Source of the DNA: Nematostella vectensis
Lineage: Eukaryota; Cnidaria; Anthozoa; Actiniaria; Edwardsiidae
Length of the DNA: 64,000 bases
Assembly (NCBI RefSeq): GCF_932526225.1
Contig: NC_064048.1
Location: 5,376,627 to 5,440,626 of the forward strand
Reading direction: 5' to 3'
A model generated the notes under the pieces. That model was not told where the DNA came from. It did not search any database and saw only the letters and a list, made by a program, of their open reading frames with translations. Positions 47,763 through 59,015 of this stretch are shown in pieces. The first letter of the stretch is position 1. Each line of letters starts with the position of its first letter. The translations under genes and the position numbers were made by a program.

Positions 47763-48788
47763 TCAACTTCTCCCTTTACCAATACTTTCTCTACTTCTTT
47801 GTTCTTGCTCTTTGAAAAGAAGGGGTGGTGAAGGTGGTTGTAGTTCTCTTTTAGCGTGTCTATGTGCCCTATTTCTTTTAGGTGCCGATTGGACCCATGG
47901 CATGGGATTACAGTAATTAGGTGTGGGGTATGACCCCCAGTTATAATAAGCCGTAAGAACACCTCCAGCGTAGCAATAATTATCAGGAATACTTTTAGGG
48001 CGAGATTTGGCCTTCTTTAGCCATTCTTCATATGCCTGTTCACTTTTCATTTTCTTTTCAATCAGTTTATCCTTTTCCTCTCTGGCCTTTCTTTCCTCCT
48101 CCTCTTTCTTCTTGCTATCTCGCTTAAGCTTCTCTGACATCCACTTGTCAAAAGCAATTTTTGATTTCTCCTCAATAGTTCGATTTTGCTCCTCTTTTTC
48201 AGCCTGTTTCTGTTCTTGAAGTTTCTGGGAACTAGTCTTACTTTTAAGAATTTCCTTATTCTTCTTGTCAATCCATTCATTTATCTTCTCCTCTATTTCT
48301 TTCTGTTTATCCTCCTTCAACTTTCTTTGTTTTTCAAATTCTTCCTTTTCTTTCCTTCTTTTCTCTCTTATACGCATCTGTTTTTCGCGTTGTTCGGCCG
48401 TTTTCCTAACTAACCATTCCTCCCAAGGACTAAGCGCCTTTTCATACACTTCTTTTTTAGAGCTTTTACTTTCGCTGCTGAAGTCAGAATAGTAACTATT
48501 ACTCCTGGTAGAGCAACTTGTCGAAATTCTACTTGAAGTACGCCTACTTTTACTGCTCTGGGCTTTCGGGGTCGATTCTGAGTTCGGGGTATTCTTTTTT
48601 AAATAGCTTTCTAGCTCACTACTTCTTACGCTTGCTTTCGAGCCAACAGATTCGTCCAAGGCACTATTAATGGAATTTTCCGAGCAAGTTTCTTGTTCTC
48701 TGGAATCTTGTCGGATAAGTTCACCTCCAAGGGGAGAAAGAAGTGATCTCGTCGAATCTCCAATAGAATCTTCTAAAAACAATGCCAT
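47763..48788 (-). CDS. CCDC34: CCDC34-like coiled-coil protein
   Basis: A 341-codon open frame without introns. Residues 1-110 are Ser-rich and disordered. SPWEEWLVRKTAEQREKQMR opens a long Lys/Glu/Arg coiled coil to about residue 270, with repeated W-containing blocks (EKINEWIDKKN, FDKWMSEKL, YEEWLKKA). The C-terminal block YNWGSYPTPNYCNPMPWVQS is the conserved end I associate with CCDC34. That family is linked to cilia and sperm flagella in vertebrates; no enzymatic function is known to me. The start was chosen as the first ATG of the open frame, matching a divergent promoter shared with TMEM19. The lack of introns could mean a retrocopy or intron loss, but the frame is intact. Confidence 0.8.
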   Translation of the reverse strand: MALFLEDSIGDSTRSLLSPLGGELIRQDSREQETCSENSINSALDESVGSKASVRSSELESYLKKNTPNSESTPKAQSSKSRRTSSRISTSCSTRSNSYYSDFSSESKSSKKEVYEKALSPWEEWLVRKTAEQREKQMRIREKRRKEKEEFEKQRKLKEDKQKEIEEKINEWIDKKNKEILKSKTSSQKLQEQKQAEKEEQNRTIEEKSKIAFDKWMSEKLKRDSKKKEEEERKAREEKDKLIEKKMKSEQAYEEWLKKAKSRPKSIPDNYCYAGGVLTAYYNWGSYPTPNYCNPMPWVQSAPKRNRAHRHAKRELQPPSPPLLFKEQEQRSRESIGKGRS

Positions 48789-49109
48789 GTCTACCCTTTT
48801 GCGACTTCTCTGAAGCCTTTCAGCTTACACGTAACACAAGATCGAATCACTGAGGTTAATAAACTTGAATTTGTACTAAACTTTATCCAAATTGTTATAA
48901 ATAACATTCGAGTTCAACCGTCCTTGAAAGCAGTTACAAATCAAACCATGGCAGTAGCCGCTGACCAGAACACAGGAAGCCCATACACTCTAAAGGTGAA
49001 AAAAATAAGACTAATAAGACTAAATAAATAAACGTTAAAATCATTTTCCACAATTTCTATTTCATCCTAAATTCCTCTGACGGTTGTTTTTCTTGTCAAT
49101 ATATGGATA

Positions 49110-49115
<6 letters not shown>

Positions 49116-49168
<53 letters not shown>
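49116..49168. repeat. (TA)n followed by poly-T
   Basis: About 26 TA units run into roughly 23 T bases. It lies about 330 bp upstream of the CCDC34 start. Confidence 0.95.
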
Positions 49169-49186
<18 letters not shown>

Positions 49187-49472
49187 TTTCTGGTGTTTTT
49201 CCACCAGAAAATATTTTCCACCGGCGTAGAGGAAGGGTGAGTCTGCAGGAAGTCAGCGGTTAATGTATACTTTCGGTCGGAACCGATCGGTCGACACGTC
49301 GTCGGAAATCCCGACTGACAGAGGTAATTCAAGATGGCGGCTGAGAGGCCTGAAAATCGCGAGGAATCCACAAGACTAGATTTACAACAAAATTACGCTC
49401 CTCTTTTTCTCTGCATTTTAGTGGTAAAATCCATGACAACACTCATTTCCAACGGGGATTGGGGGGGGGGGG

Positions 49473-49827
49473 GGGGGGGTACTCCCTATATCCATCAGAC
49501 GGGGATCATCGTCGTATCTTTTAGAGTGTAAATTTGGAGCCTTGGGGATCTTTTAGAGGGGTGAAAATGAGAATGCCCAGATTTTTTTTACCTCGGTATC
49601 TTTTAGGGTGCTATTATAGCATCGTCATCTAACTTGTAGCTCATGAAAGAGCGTTAACACGTGTCAATCGGTGTTTTTAGATCACTAACCAGCGAAAACA
49701 TCACACAACCCACGGGACGATAATTGATAGCGGGCTTAACAATGATCTTGTTTTGTCTGAGGTATCTTTTAGGGGGTAAATTCATGTCTTACCACGCCTT
49801 TATACGTTTAATATCGGAGTACCCCCC
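49473..49827. mobile_element. MITE-like element, GGGGGTACTCC ends
   Basis: GGGGGTACTCCCTATATC at the left and ATATCGGAGTACCCCCC at the right are inverted. The interior repeats the motif GGTATCTTTTAGGG in several forms. No ORF of note. Confidence 0.6.
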
Positions 49828-50196
49828 TCTCCCCACCCACTACGGGACAGGCATGTTCTGTCCAGCCGTGCGCACTTCACGGCATCCTGTTACAGGTTGT
49901 AACAAAGAAATACTCGCAAGGATTAGCTGCTTAGATAAAATTCAATAATGAATATACACTAACACTATAAATGGAATACTGCTTCCAAGATAGAATAAAA
50001 AATAAAAGGAACTTCTAAAATCATAGAAATGCCGATTTTTGTGCTGCGTGGTAGTTCTGGAATCTTTAGCAATGGTTATATGACCCAACTATTATTGTAA
50101 GAAGAGTTAACACTGGAAATTACAGCTAAAAGTAAAAGCCCTTCTAAATTTCCCAAGGAAGTGGTAACCCGTGCTCCTCCCAATATAAACGGGTTC

Positions 50197-50449
50197 TTAA
50201 AGCCGTATTGTCACCAGTTTACTTCCGGTCTAATACGTAACAATCTCCGATGATTTTTAACGGAAAACGCGAAAAATATTTCAAAATATTGAAAGCAGTG
50301 TTTCTATTGGAAGTTTCTTCGAGGATGTGATCGATAATTTAGAGCGGATGGCCTGTTAAATATCTCGGATTCTAATAGATTCTTTTGTCTTTAAACGGTT
50401 GAGGTTTCCGTCGGACCTCCGGAAGTAAACTGGTGAATGCGGCTTTTAA
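50197..50449. mobile_element. MITE, TTAAAGCCGCATTGTCACC family, copy 4
   Basis: Near full length: TTAAAGCCGTATTGTCACCA at the left, ACTGGTGAATGCGGCTTTTAA at the right. Same orientation as copy 2. It lies inside the inverted-arm segment upstream of TMEM19. Confidence 0.88.
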
Positions 50450-51245
50450 GCTTTTAAGATTTTTAAAAAAATCGTTTACATAATAAATATCGATGACAAT
50501 ACCCACATTATAAATATACCTTTTCTGGTCGCACCAGTAAATGTAAAGAAGACGCCTAGTAGATCATAAACGTTTCAAAAACTCATACCAACATACCGTA
50601 AACCTCGACAGAAACATGTTCAAATTTTAAATGAAGACTGCGCATTTTTGCGTCCCACTGATCTACACAGCACTTACCTGATTCAGAGTATCGTTTGTCT
50701 CCTTTTGTGTGAAAGTTAACGAACTACATGAAAGGCAAAGAAATTCCTCTAAAACAGAATTCAAAGACTTGTCAGCTTCATAAAAAATGACATATAGTAA
50801 TTATAATCTGTTCTAGCTTGTGTGAAATGTTCCTTCTATTTCCGAAAGTGTTTGTGACATTGTTTTAAATGCGGGAATTTTTGGACTTTATAGTTGCCGC
50901 CAGATTCAGCCCTGTTGCATTCTATTTTTATACCGGACGTTTTGTAATGCCTAATAGACCGGAAGTCAATGTATCATACCGCTGAAAGCCGGGAAGTCAG
51001 TCGGGATTTCCGACTACGTACCGGTGGTTCCGTACGACCGCTGACTTCCCGCAGACTCACCCTTCTTCCACGCCGGTGGAAAATTGATTCCCTTGTCTTT
51101 ACCTTCGTGACTCGAGTAGTCTGTGTGTTTTCATCACGATGTACGGTAGAGACTTTACAAGGCTAAGACGTAGAGACTTTACAAGGCTAAAACGATTAGA
51201 GTTTTGCACGATTACATTCTCACGATCACACTAGAAACTCTTAAA

Positions 51246-53098
51246 ATGAATGCTGAGTTTATCCTTCGAGCGGGTTTCGCCTTTGTGGTCAGTATTTTTA
51301 TTTCAAGAAGAGGATTTCGGAGTAAATCTCTCGATCTCTCAGGTGCTTTGGCGGCCGTCTTGGTTGGGTTTGCCTGTGCTCTGAGTAGTCTCTGCTTCTT
51401 TTCGTCGCTTCTCGCCTTCTTCCTTAGTTCTTCAAGACTCACAAATTTTAGAGCCGAAGTTAAAAGAGAACTAGAAGATGATTTTAAAGAAGGTAGGAAA
51501 GAATCCAATTCGATCTCTGTGTACTTAAAAGTTATCCTATAGACTTTGAAAAGGACGTTTGTTGTTTGTGATTGCTGTGTTTATGGCGCTAAAAGATGAG
51601 GAAATTCGGGTCATAGAGTTTAATGGAGATCGCCTTATGTGTCTTTAACTCAAAACATATCAAATAATGAATGTTCGCGGGCGTCGATGGCTCAGCTTGG
51701 GGCGTTCAAAGGTCATTTTACAACGAAAACTTGTCAACACAAGGACCAACAAAGCGACGACGCACGCTACCGAAGCTAGAGTTCATAAAATCTTGCTCTG
51801 TTTCTCTTTTTTTCACAGGAATTGGATGTGAACACAACACACTTACTTAAAATACCCTGGTTTATTCCAAATGCTTCCTTAATATCAGTAAACAGAGCTT
51901 TTATGTCACCTATTTTACATTTCAAACGAAAAAGAATTTGCATAAAGTTTTATTTTACAAAAGCTATGTTAGCACCTCGTAAAACTAAAGTACCCTATTG
52001 TTTGTGATGAAGAATGAATAGGGTGCAAATTGGTGGCAATGAATTTTTAATTCATCAACTGGCTGATTACCAAAAACTTTAAGGCCCTTTCCAATTGATA
52101 AATAAGTTTGCAGTGTCTTTATTTCAGATCGTAATTTATTGTATTTTATGAATCCATTTTATTATATGGCCCAAAAATTCCCAACCTTGCTCCCAGGGTC
52201 TTCTTGATAAAAAAAAGATATATGCAATTTCATGACGTTCATGTAAGGCAAATAATACCAGCCACCCTAACCTAAACCCTAAACTTGGTTTCAATGGTCG
52301 TTAATCTAGTATTTACTGAAGGCTGAAGGTCGAATTAGACCCTGGGGGAAGCTGAAATATTTGACCACCTAGAGAAAACCACTTAAATACCTACACTATG
52401 ATTAAAGTGTTGTTGCAATCATTGTTCCAGGAGGCCAACGTAACTGGGTTCAAGTAATGTGCAATGGAGGCATCGCCACCTTGGTGTCGCTCATATATGT
52501 GGTAGACAAAGGATGTGGAGAACGCTACATAGACTATGCCCATGACTTTGATGCCTCATTGATGGCTATGGCTGTATTAGGTGCCTTGGCTTGTAGCTGT
52601 GGAGACACATGGTCATCAGAAATTGGCACCGCCATAAAAAGTCACACCCCTCGTCTGATAACAACCCTGCGCAAGGTTCCTGTGGGAACAAATGGTGGTG
52701 TCACCATACCAGGAACTGTTGCTAGCATGACTGGAGGTTTATTTGTCGGATTAGCCTATTATGGGACCCTGTATCTTACAGTGCTAATGCGTGTCAAGGT
52801 TGAAGTACCTCCGCAGTGGCCAATCATATTTATTGGACTTGTTGCTGGCTTCTTTGGATCAATAATAGACTCATTTCTTGGTGCAACAGTGCAATATTCT
52901 GGCTTCTGTTCTGTCAAAAAGCATGTTGTGAACAGACCTACTGCAACCGCCAAGCATATCTCTGGAATCCTCTTGCTAGACAACCATGCAGTTAACCTTG
53001 TGTCCTCAGCAGTTACTGGCTTTGCAATGCCCATATTTGGGTACTATGTGTGGAAGTATGTTAATGACAGCAACCACTTGGTAGTCATGGATAGCTGA
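51246..53098 (+). CDS. TMEM19: TMEM19, multi-pass membrane protein (DUF92 family)
   Basis: Two coding exons, 51246-51492 and 52431-53098, joined in phase 1 (GAAG before GTAGGA; TTCCAG before GAGGCC), encode 304 aa. Conserved blocks I associate with TMEM19 are SLDLSGALAAVLVGF, FFLSSSRLTNF, GGQRNWVQVMCNG, ACSCGDTWSSEIG, RLITTLRKVPVGTNGGVT, PPQWPIIFIGLVAGFFGS, DSFLGATVQYSG and DNHAVNLVSS. Several hydrophobic stretches predict a multi-pass membrane protein. Plant and bacterial DUF92 relatives include phytyl-phosphate kinases; the animal function is not settled. The first ATG after the promoter gives a hydrophobic N-terminus of normal length. It is divergent from CCDC34 and convergent with BAK. 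Confidence 0.93.
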
Positions 53099-53287
53099 CC
53101 CTTAGTTAAATCATCATTGAGTTCTTAAATAGTACATGGAAAAGTACTTGGATATAAATTTATGGTTTAAAAGGCTGGCAGGCATTCTATTGCTTTGCAA
53201 ATTTTACCACTTCCCATCATTTTATTTAGCAACCTGAATAACTCCTCATTTTAGTTGGTGATATAAGAGAAAAGGGTTAACAAGAAA

Positions 53288-53293
53288 AATAAA
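53288..53293 (+). other. candidate poly(A) signal of TMEM19
   Basis: AATAAA 190 bases after the stop codon. Another AATAAA occurs near 53875, so longer 3' UTRs are possible. Confidence 0.45.
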
Positions 53294-53299
53294 GCTAGA

Positions 53300-56200
53300 A
53301 ATTCATAGATTTAAGTCATGGATTATATTACTTTTGTTGTCACAACAGGCACATAACAGCAGGCATAATACTTGTAGGTCTGAGTAGCCCTGTTTATATT
53401 TAAATTCTCCAATTTCTTTTTTCGAATTGAGGTTTAAAACCTTGTAGATTTAGAGGGAAACAGGGAGCAATTTGGAGACAATATTTATACAGCTACGATC
53501 TGTAATTTTCTCTGTTTATCGCAATGACAAACGCAGTCTGGAACTCTTTTCAGTTAGGATAACAAAATATTTAAAACTGGGCTCTGATATAAAAGCCAAG
53601 GTACACCGCATATTTAGTGATACAGGTTTTAGAGCCATTAAAGAGGCACATTTTTAGACAAATCACCAGAAACATATATGTTTTTGTTTTAATTTATTAC
53701 ATAAATTATAAACTATTTAAAAGAAAGGAAGTTGTGCCAGTTTTTCAATTAAGAATATTTTAGTATTGAGTGCAAGATATAATTTAGTTAAAAAATATCA
53801 AATGCTGTATAGTAGTTTTCTGTATTTTAGATCTGTAATCTGGCACTGTTGTTTGATGCATCAATGCAACATAAAATAAAGAATTTTTGAGTTTTGATTG
53901 CTGTCTCATTTGTGGGATAAGTTCTGTTCAACATGTTTTTTTTTTCTTAATAGCTGGAGTAATGGAAAATATTTTTTAAGGCCTGTTGCCAGGCCTTATT
54001 TTAAACCAATTTAACGGCCTGAAGCAAGGTATTAAAAAAGCAGGGGGATTCATTCTTATTTTGTTGATCAACTTATATTTCTTTAAATTCTTTAGCAAAA
54101 TCCTTTTAAACGGGAGCAGCAGCGGGTAGACTGTAATGCAGACATTTACCTGGTGTTTTTAATAGCGAAAAAATGGCCTCGAGTGATTCATAGCAACCAT
54201 CTTTGAACAAAAAATGGTGGCTATAAAAACACCAAATGCCTGGTTGCCCCCCATCCCCTCCCAATTCTTCAATGTCCTTCCATACTATTCTGAAAATAAC
54301 ATATTGGATGAAAATGATTTACATCATAGATGATAGGCAAACATTTTATTCCAATATTTATGGTACCCTGTCACAATTTCATAATTTTAAGAAAGGCACC
54401 TGAAATTACATTTTTAAGAAAAAACTTAAATAACACACAATATATACAATTCAAGTTTGCATTAGACAAAATGCCTGTTAAGCAACAAAATTATCCATCT
54501 CAAAGTGGTATTGTTGTGCCTAAATACATTAGCTAACCTAATTATTTTATTTTACAGCGCGAGTTATAAATGTGAACAGTAAAAATATGCATGAAATTGT
54601 AGCTCAACCAATAGCACAAGATATTAAAACCGTTCAATGCAAACAAGTCTCAACAACTATCAGTGCCAGAATCTTTGCATGTGATAAAAACATTCAACAC
54701 ATATTCTCACTTTTCGTAGTTTTTTTAAAACCAGTCCCTCTGTAACTAAGAAATAGAACATGCATTGGAATTATTCAGGTGTCTACAGTGTAATTACCAC
54801 ATAATTCTAAATTTCTCTACATTTAGTTTTTTTAAGCATTATTGTGGAGTACAGAACATTGAAAATTTACAAAAAAGGAAGTATTACCTCATGACAAAAA
54901 ATAGGGTGCTACACTTTGTAGTGTACATATGAACAGAAGTTCTACACTTGAATACAAGTTGAAACCAGTAAATCTAAGGAATCCAGTTTACTGCATTTCT
55001 CTTCTATAACAGTGGCTTATAGGTGTAAAAAGGAAGCCTTAGTTAGCAAAATGGAAGTTTAAACAAAGGACTCAAACTCTGATTTAGTTGAGTCCTTCAC
55101 TAGGCGAACCTATTTAAAGCCGCATTGTCACCAGTTTACTTCCGGATGTCAGATGGAAACCTCAAACGTTAAAAGAAAAAAGAATCTATTTGAATCCGAA
55201 ATATTTAACAGGCCATCCGCTCTAAATTAGTGGTCACATCCTCAAAGAAACTTCCAATAGACACACTGCTTTCTATATTTTGAAATATTTTTCGTGTTTT
55301 CCATTAAAAATTATCGTCAATTCTTACGTAATCGACCGGAAGTAAACTGGTGACAATGCGTCTTTAACTAGAACAACTCTTTATTAAGGACAGTTCTTTT
55401 CCTATGAAAGTCAGAAAAACACCGGTCTGAATTGGTGATTAAATCAGCATCATGGCCACAAAAAAAATGTCAACTGGAGATGAGCAGTCTTATTTATTCC
55501 TTGTATTTCCTAAAGCAACAGACATCATGCTGAGTATTATACAAATCAGTACAATATCCAAGTTAAGATAATTCAATTGTACTTATGGCCTCTACTGCTT
55601 TCAAATGCATTCAATTAGTACATCTAAAGAATTAAATTCACAGTACTTAAATTTTGAGCTAACAATACCTAGCCCAATTTAAATGCAACAATCCAAGGCC
55701 AAATGGCATCACAATCATTCAAGGAGACACATACAGCATGAGCACTTAGGGAGTCAGAAGAATCAAGAATCACTACTTCTCATGGTGCCATGTGCAATCT
55801 CTGAAGGTACAGTAGCAAATCCCTTGTTTGGAAGTATTTTAAAACTCAGCTAAGCATATTTGTTAAAAAGCATTGGAATGAAGGTTAGTTGACTTTTAAG
55901 ACCACACAAGGAGCTGTAAAAGAACAATCTCACATGCTTATCTGGTAACCCCTTCTGCAGGCACATGTAAATAAAGGTGGGTACAGTGAGGTGGGAGTAC
56001 CAAGCCTACTGTACTCAGTAGAAAGTATTTTGAGTGGGGAGGAAGTTTACCCACTAAGTGGACCATTTTCTTGTCCCAGTTTGTAGTGCTACTGATGAAA
56101 GTGGTGGTTGTTTCAAAACCCCTGGGCTGACTCATAGCTGCGAAAGAGGCATTGTTTTTTTTTTGTATGATATCTACACCTGCCCACCCACCAGCTAAGC

Positions 56201-56320
56201 TCAGCGTATCCGGGCTACAATGCCAGTAATATACCTATACTACTGCTAAAATCAAACACAGACAAAAGCAAGAAAGCTTTAGCTAGTGCCTTGAATGAAT
56301 AAAGAATTTTTCGCAGAAAT
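53300..56320. other. AT-rich intergenic DNA between convergent TMEM19 and BAK
   Basis: No protein-coding signal beyond short chance ORFs. It holds a small foldback near 54148-54244 (ACCTGGTGTTTTTAATAGC mirrored as GCTATAAAAACACCAAATGC) and MITE copy 5. TTTATT motifs near 55375 and 55493 could act as poly(A) signals for BAK on the minus strand. Confidence 0.5.
55114..55367. mobile_element. MITE, TTAAAGCCGCATTGTCACC family, copy 5 (inverted)
   Basis: TTTAAAGCCGCATTGTCACC and CTGGTGACAATGCGTCTTTAA ends. The interior is reversed relative to copies 2 and 4. Confidence 0.87.
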
Positions 56321-56542
56321 TTAAAGCGACATTGTCACCAGTTTTCTTCTGGAGGGCCGACAGGAAACTCTACCAACAAGACACAAAAGAATCTAAGAAT
56401 CCACGCTATCTAACAGGCCATCGGCTCTAAATTATCAGTCACAAAAGAAATTTTAATTTTGAATTTTTTTTATGTTTTCCAGTAAAAATAATCAGAGATT
56501 GTTACATAATTGACAGGTAAACTGGTGACATTGTCACTTTAA
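56321..56542. mobile_element. MITE, TTAAAGCCGCATTGTCACC family, copy 6 (old, inverted)
   Basis: TTAAAGCGACATTGTCACCA and TAAACTGGTGACATTGTCAC ends. The interior is more diverged and shorter than in other copies. It ends 100 bp beyond the BAK stop codon and may be in the 3' UTR. Confidence 0.75.
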
Positions 56543-56642
56543 GTCAGTCCAATTTGTCAAGATTTCAAGCCTTGATTGGCCCCTGCCATATTAATTACAC
56601 TACTCTAGTACTGACATTCATTTATGCTACAGTATTTACATA

Positions 56643-59015
56643 TCACTTCTTGAGACGATTTGCAGCCCATAGTGCAACTACAGTGCCGAGGATGATAACG
56701 GTGCCGACAGTGTACCAGCTTGGCTCAGACAGTCTGAAGTCCATGACAGATCTCTGAAAATGTTTAAAATTTGTCAAGATGTGATCATTTTACCTCAATT
56801 AAAAGCCCTATATACACAAATCAATGGAAAATTGGATGAATTCCAGGGGTGGCAGGGCTGGCCCAAAAGTAAAGGAATCCAAGACCAGGGCCGTAGTAGG
56901 GGGTGGGGCACTGGGGGCATGTGCCCCTCCAAAATATTTTCAAAAATTATCAGGAAATGACCAGTATACTGTAAGCTGAAAAATCAGTGATTCCCATAGC
57001 CGGCAGCACAGAGAACACATCTCACTTATTGATGAACTTGGAAACAGAATCCTCTTGAACAGACTTTACATTTTCAATACAGGTAAATCTTGAAACTAAT
57101 TGGGACTGCAAATGACCAGGCGTCAATTGGCCAATCAGGGACCAAGTTCAGATTCTGAACCTAGCATAAATCAAAATAACGCTTCAAGAGGCCAGAACCT
57201 TGCGTTGCAAGCTCGCTGGGCACTAAATGGAGAGACATTAGAGGCTGTGGAACCAGGGAAAAAGAGCCATCAGCGATTTAGGGCCTGAAGATAACTTGTA
57301 ATCAGAGTGGTCCAAAAGTATTAACATTTTCAAGTTACTAAAAAATAGAAATTAATATAATTTACTACTCTAAATTCCCCTTGAAAAAAGGTAGGTTTCA
57401 TCAATAAAATATGCATCATTTAAATAGTATACATCACAAAGAAGAAATAAATATAAATACTGTGTTGTTTTATGCAATTTCAAGGCCTCAAACCCCTCTA
57501 TTCTCTGAGCACTTTGTTAAAAAAAAAATTCAGCAAACGGATAGATAGTGGCATACTGTACTGTATAACACTTTCCCTTGGTATCCCAAGAAGGGGGGGG
57601 GGGTAAACCCCCTAAAACTTCCCCCTAGTTCAGCTCATGAATACTGTAAATGACTTTATTTTAGTACCTACATAAGAATTTGAGTCAAAGAAATAACTTG
57701 ACTCTTTCATAAAACAATCTGAGAAAATTTTAGGAAAAGTAAAGAAGTTGAAAATTGTTCAAAAATTATTGATGCTTCTGAACAACAGTGAAACGAGAAG
57801 CCTGCTAAGAATTATGTTATGTAATGTCCAAAACATTCCAAACTCATGACATCACTGCAACCTGTAAATAACATGCAGTTATTCAAATTAATCATAATCC
57901 AAACATGGCATATTAATTGAGGAATTTCTTTCATGGATTCTAAATTATCAAAGATTTAGATATTTGATAAATTAACCGTTAAAGGCTCCTATAACGCATC
58001 GCGTTTGATGTGTCAAAGTGTAAATTTCTCTTTTTGTTTCCGAGTAACTTCTGCTGACTTGGCATTACGCTTCCAATATGTGTTTTCTTGTCAATAACTG
58101 TCTGATATAACACCACCAAGTGCTAACTTGAATAATGTATCATGTTATGAAACTTCGAGGACATTTTAACGGTATTTTAGCATCACAGGTACACCAGAGC
58201 TTTCAAATAGGGAACAAATTCGGTGTGCGCCGACCGCTTTCTCTGAAAGGACACTTGAGTTTGAGGTTTAGGGATATTGAGACCTGATGGTTTTTAACTT
58301 AATCATTTTTGTAAAATAAAACACTACAAGCTATGCTCGTGACAATAGGATTAAAATAACAGCTCGACAGTTCTTAGGACGCAAAAATTTTCTTTTGAAA
58401 GTAAAATATTGCTTCTGGCTTTCTTCTTCACTCAGTTGTCACCGAAACCGTTTTACTGTTACTTACCCAGCCACCGTGCTCTGCAATCCATCTTGCTATC
58501 CTCTCGCGAAATATAAAGTCCACAACAAAGCGAATAATCCTTCTAAGGAAGCTCCCGCTGAATCCTCTTCGTATAACAGTAATCGCAATCTCGTATCCAA
58601 AGCACAGTAAAGCGATGATTCTTCCCCAACTTATACCAGAACGAAATAGTCGGCGGGCAACCGCGGCAAATGTATCGTAGGCTGTTCCCGGCGTGAGATG
58701 CAAGCTTTCTATCATGTCATGGAATTGGTCTCTATATTTAGCATCGATTTCATCTCCAACTTCCCCCAGACGTCGGCCAATGGTCGCAATATGTTGCCTT
58801 GATGTATCGTTACAAGAGCGAAGTTCTTCCAAAGCATCGGATCTCGCCTCTGTAAACTGAACTTCAGTATCACCTCGTTCGGCTTCATCTTGAAATCGCT
58901 GGTACATAAAATAACGGAAAACACCTTCGGTTTCACTAACAACAGTCTTTTCGGAGTCCTCTGATGGCTCCTGTTGGACCCCTTCTTCCGGGGGTAAATC
59001 ACCAGCGCTCGCCAT
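56643..59015 (-). CDS. BAK1: BAK-type pro-apoptotic Bcl-2 family protein
   Basis: Two coding exons on the minus strand, 59015-58467 and 56753-56643, joined in phase 0, encode 219 aa. The BH4/alpha-1 region reads VFRYFMYQRFQDE. BH3 is IGRRLGEVGDEID, BH1 LFRSGISWGRIIALLCFGYE and BH2 WIAEHGGW. The short last exon supplies a C-terminal anchor (YTVGTVIILGTVVALWAANR) ending LKK, typical of tail-anchored mitochondrial outer-membrane proteins. In other animals BAK oligomerises there and permeabilises the membrane in apoptosis. The order and wording of the motifs are closer to BAK than BAX or anti-apoptotic members. MASAGDLPPE was taken as the start; an upstream in-frame ATG would add 34 residues. The donor after GGW is GTAAGT. 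Confidence 0.92.
56889..56965. mobile_element. CGTAGCAGG-family element, short copy in BAK intron
   Basis: GGGCCGTAGTAGGGGGTGGG at the left, then GGGGGCATGTGCCCCTCC and TCAGGAAATGACCAGTA. Orientation is opposite to the 18.0-kb copy. Confidence 0.6.

Larger units (their letters stand above)
49214..51089. mobile_element. 1.9-kb segment bounded by about 100-bp inverted arms
   Basis: Left arm 49214-49319 (TTTTCCACCGGCGTAGAGGA, AGGGTGAGTCTGCAGGAAGT, CGTCGGAAATCCCGACTGAC) is the reverse complement of right arm 50986-51089 with small gaps. Between the arms lie a MITE-like element (49473-49827), a MITE of the TTAAAGCCGC family (50197-50449) and non-coding DNA. It could be a non-autonomous TIR transposon or an inverted duplication of promoter DNA, since the arms sit near the starts of CCDC34 and TMEM19. 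Confidence 0.7.

Noticed and set aside
49334-49531. Possible first exon starting MAAERPENREES
   Set aside because: AAGATGGCGGC is a good start context, but it lies within the inverted-arm element and has no supporting downstream exons.
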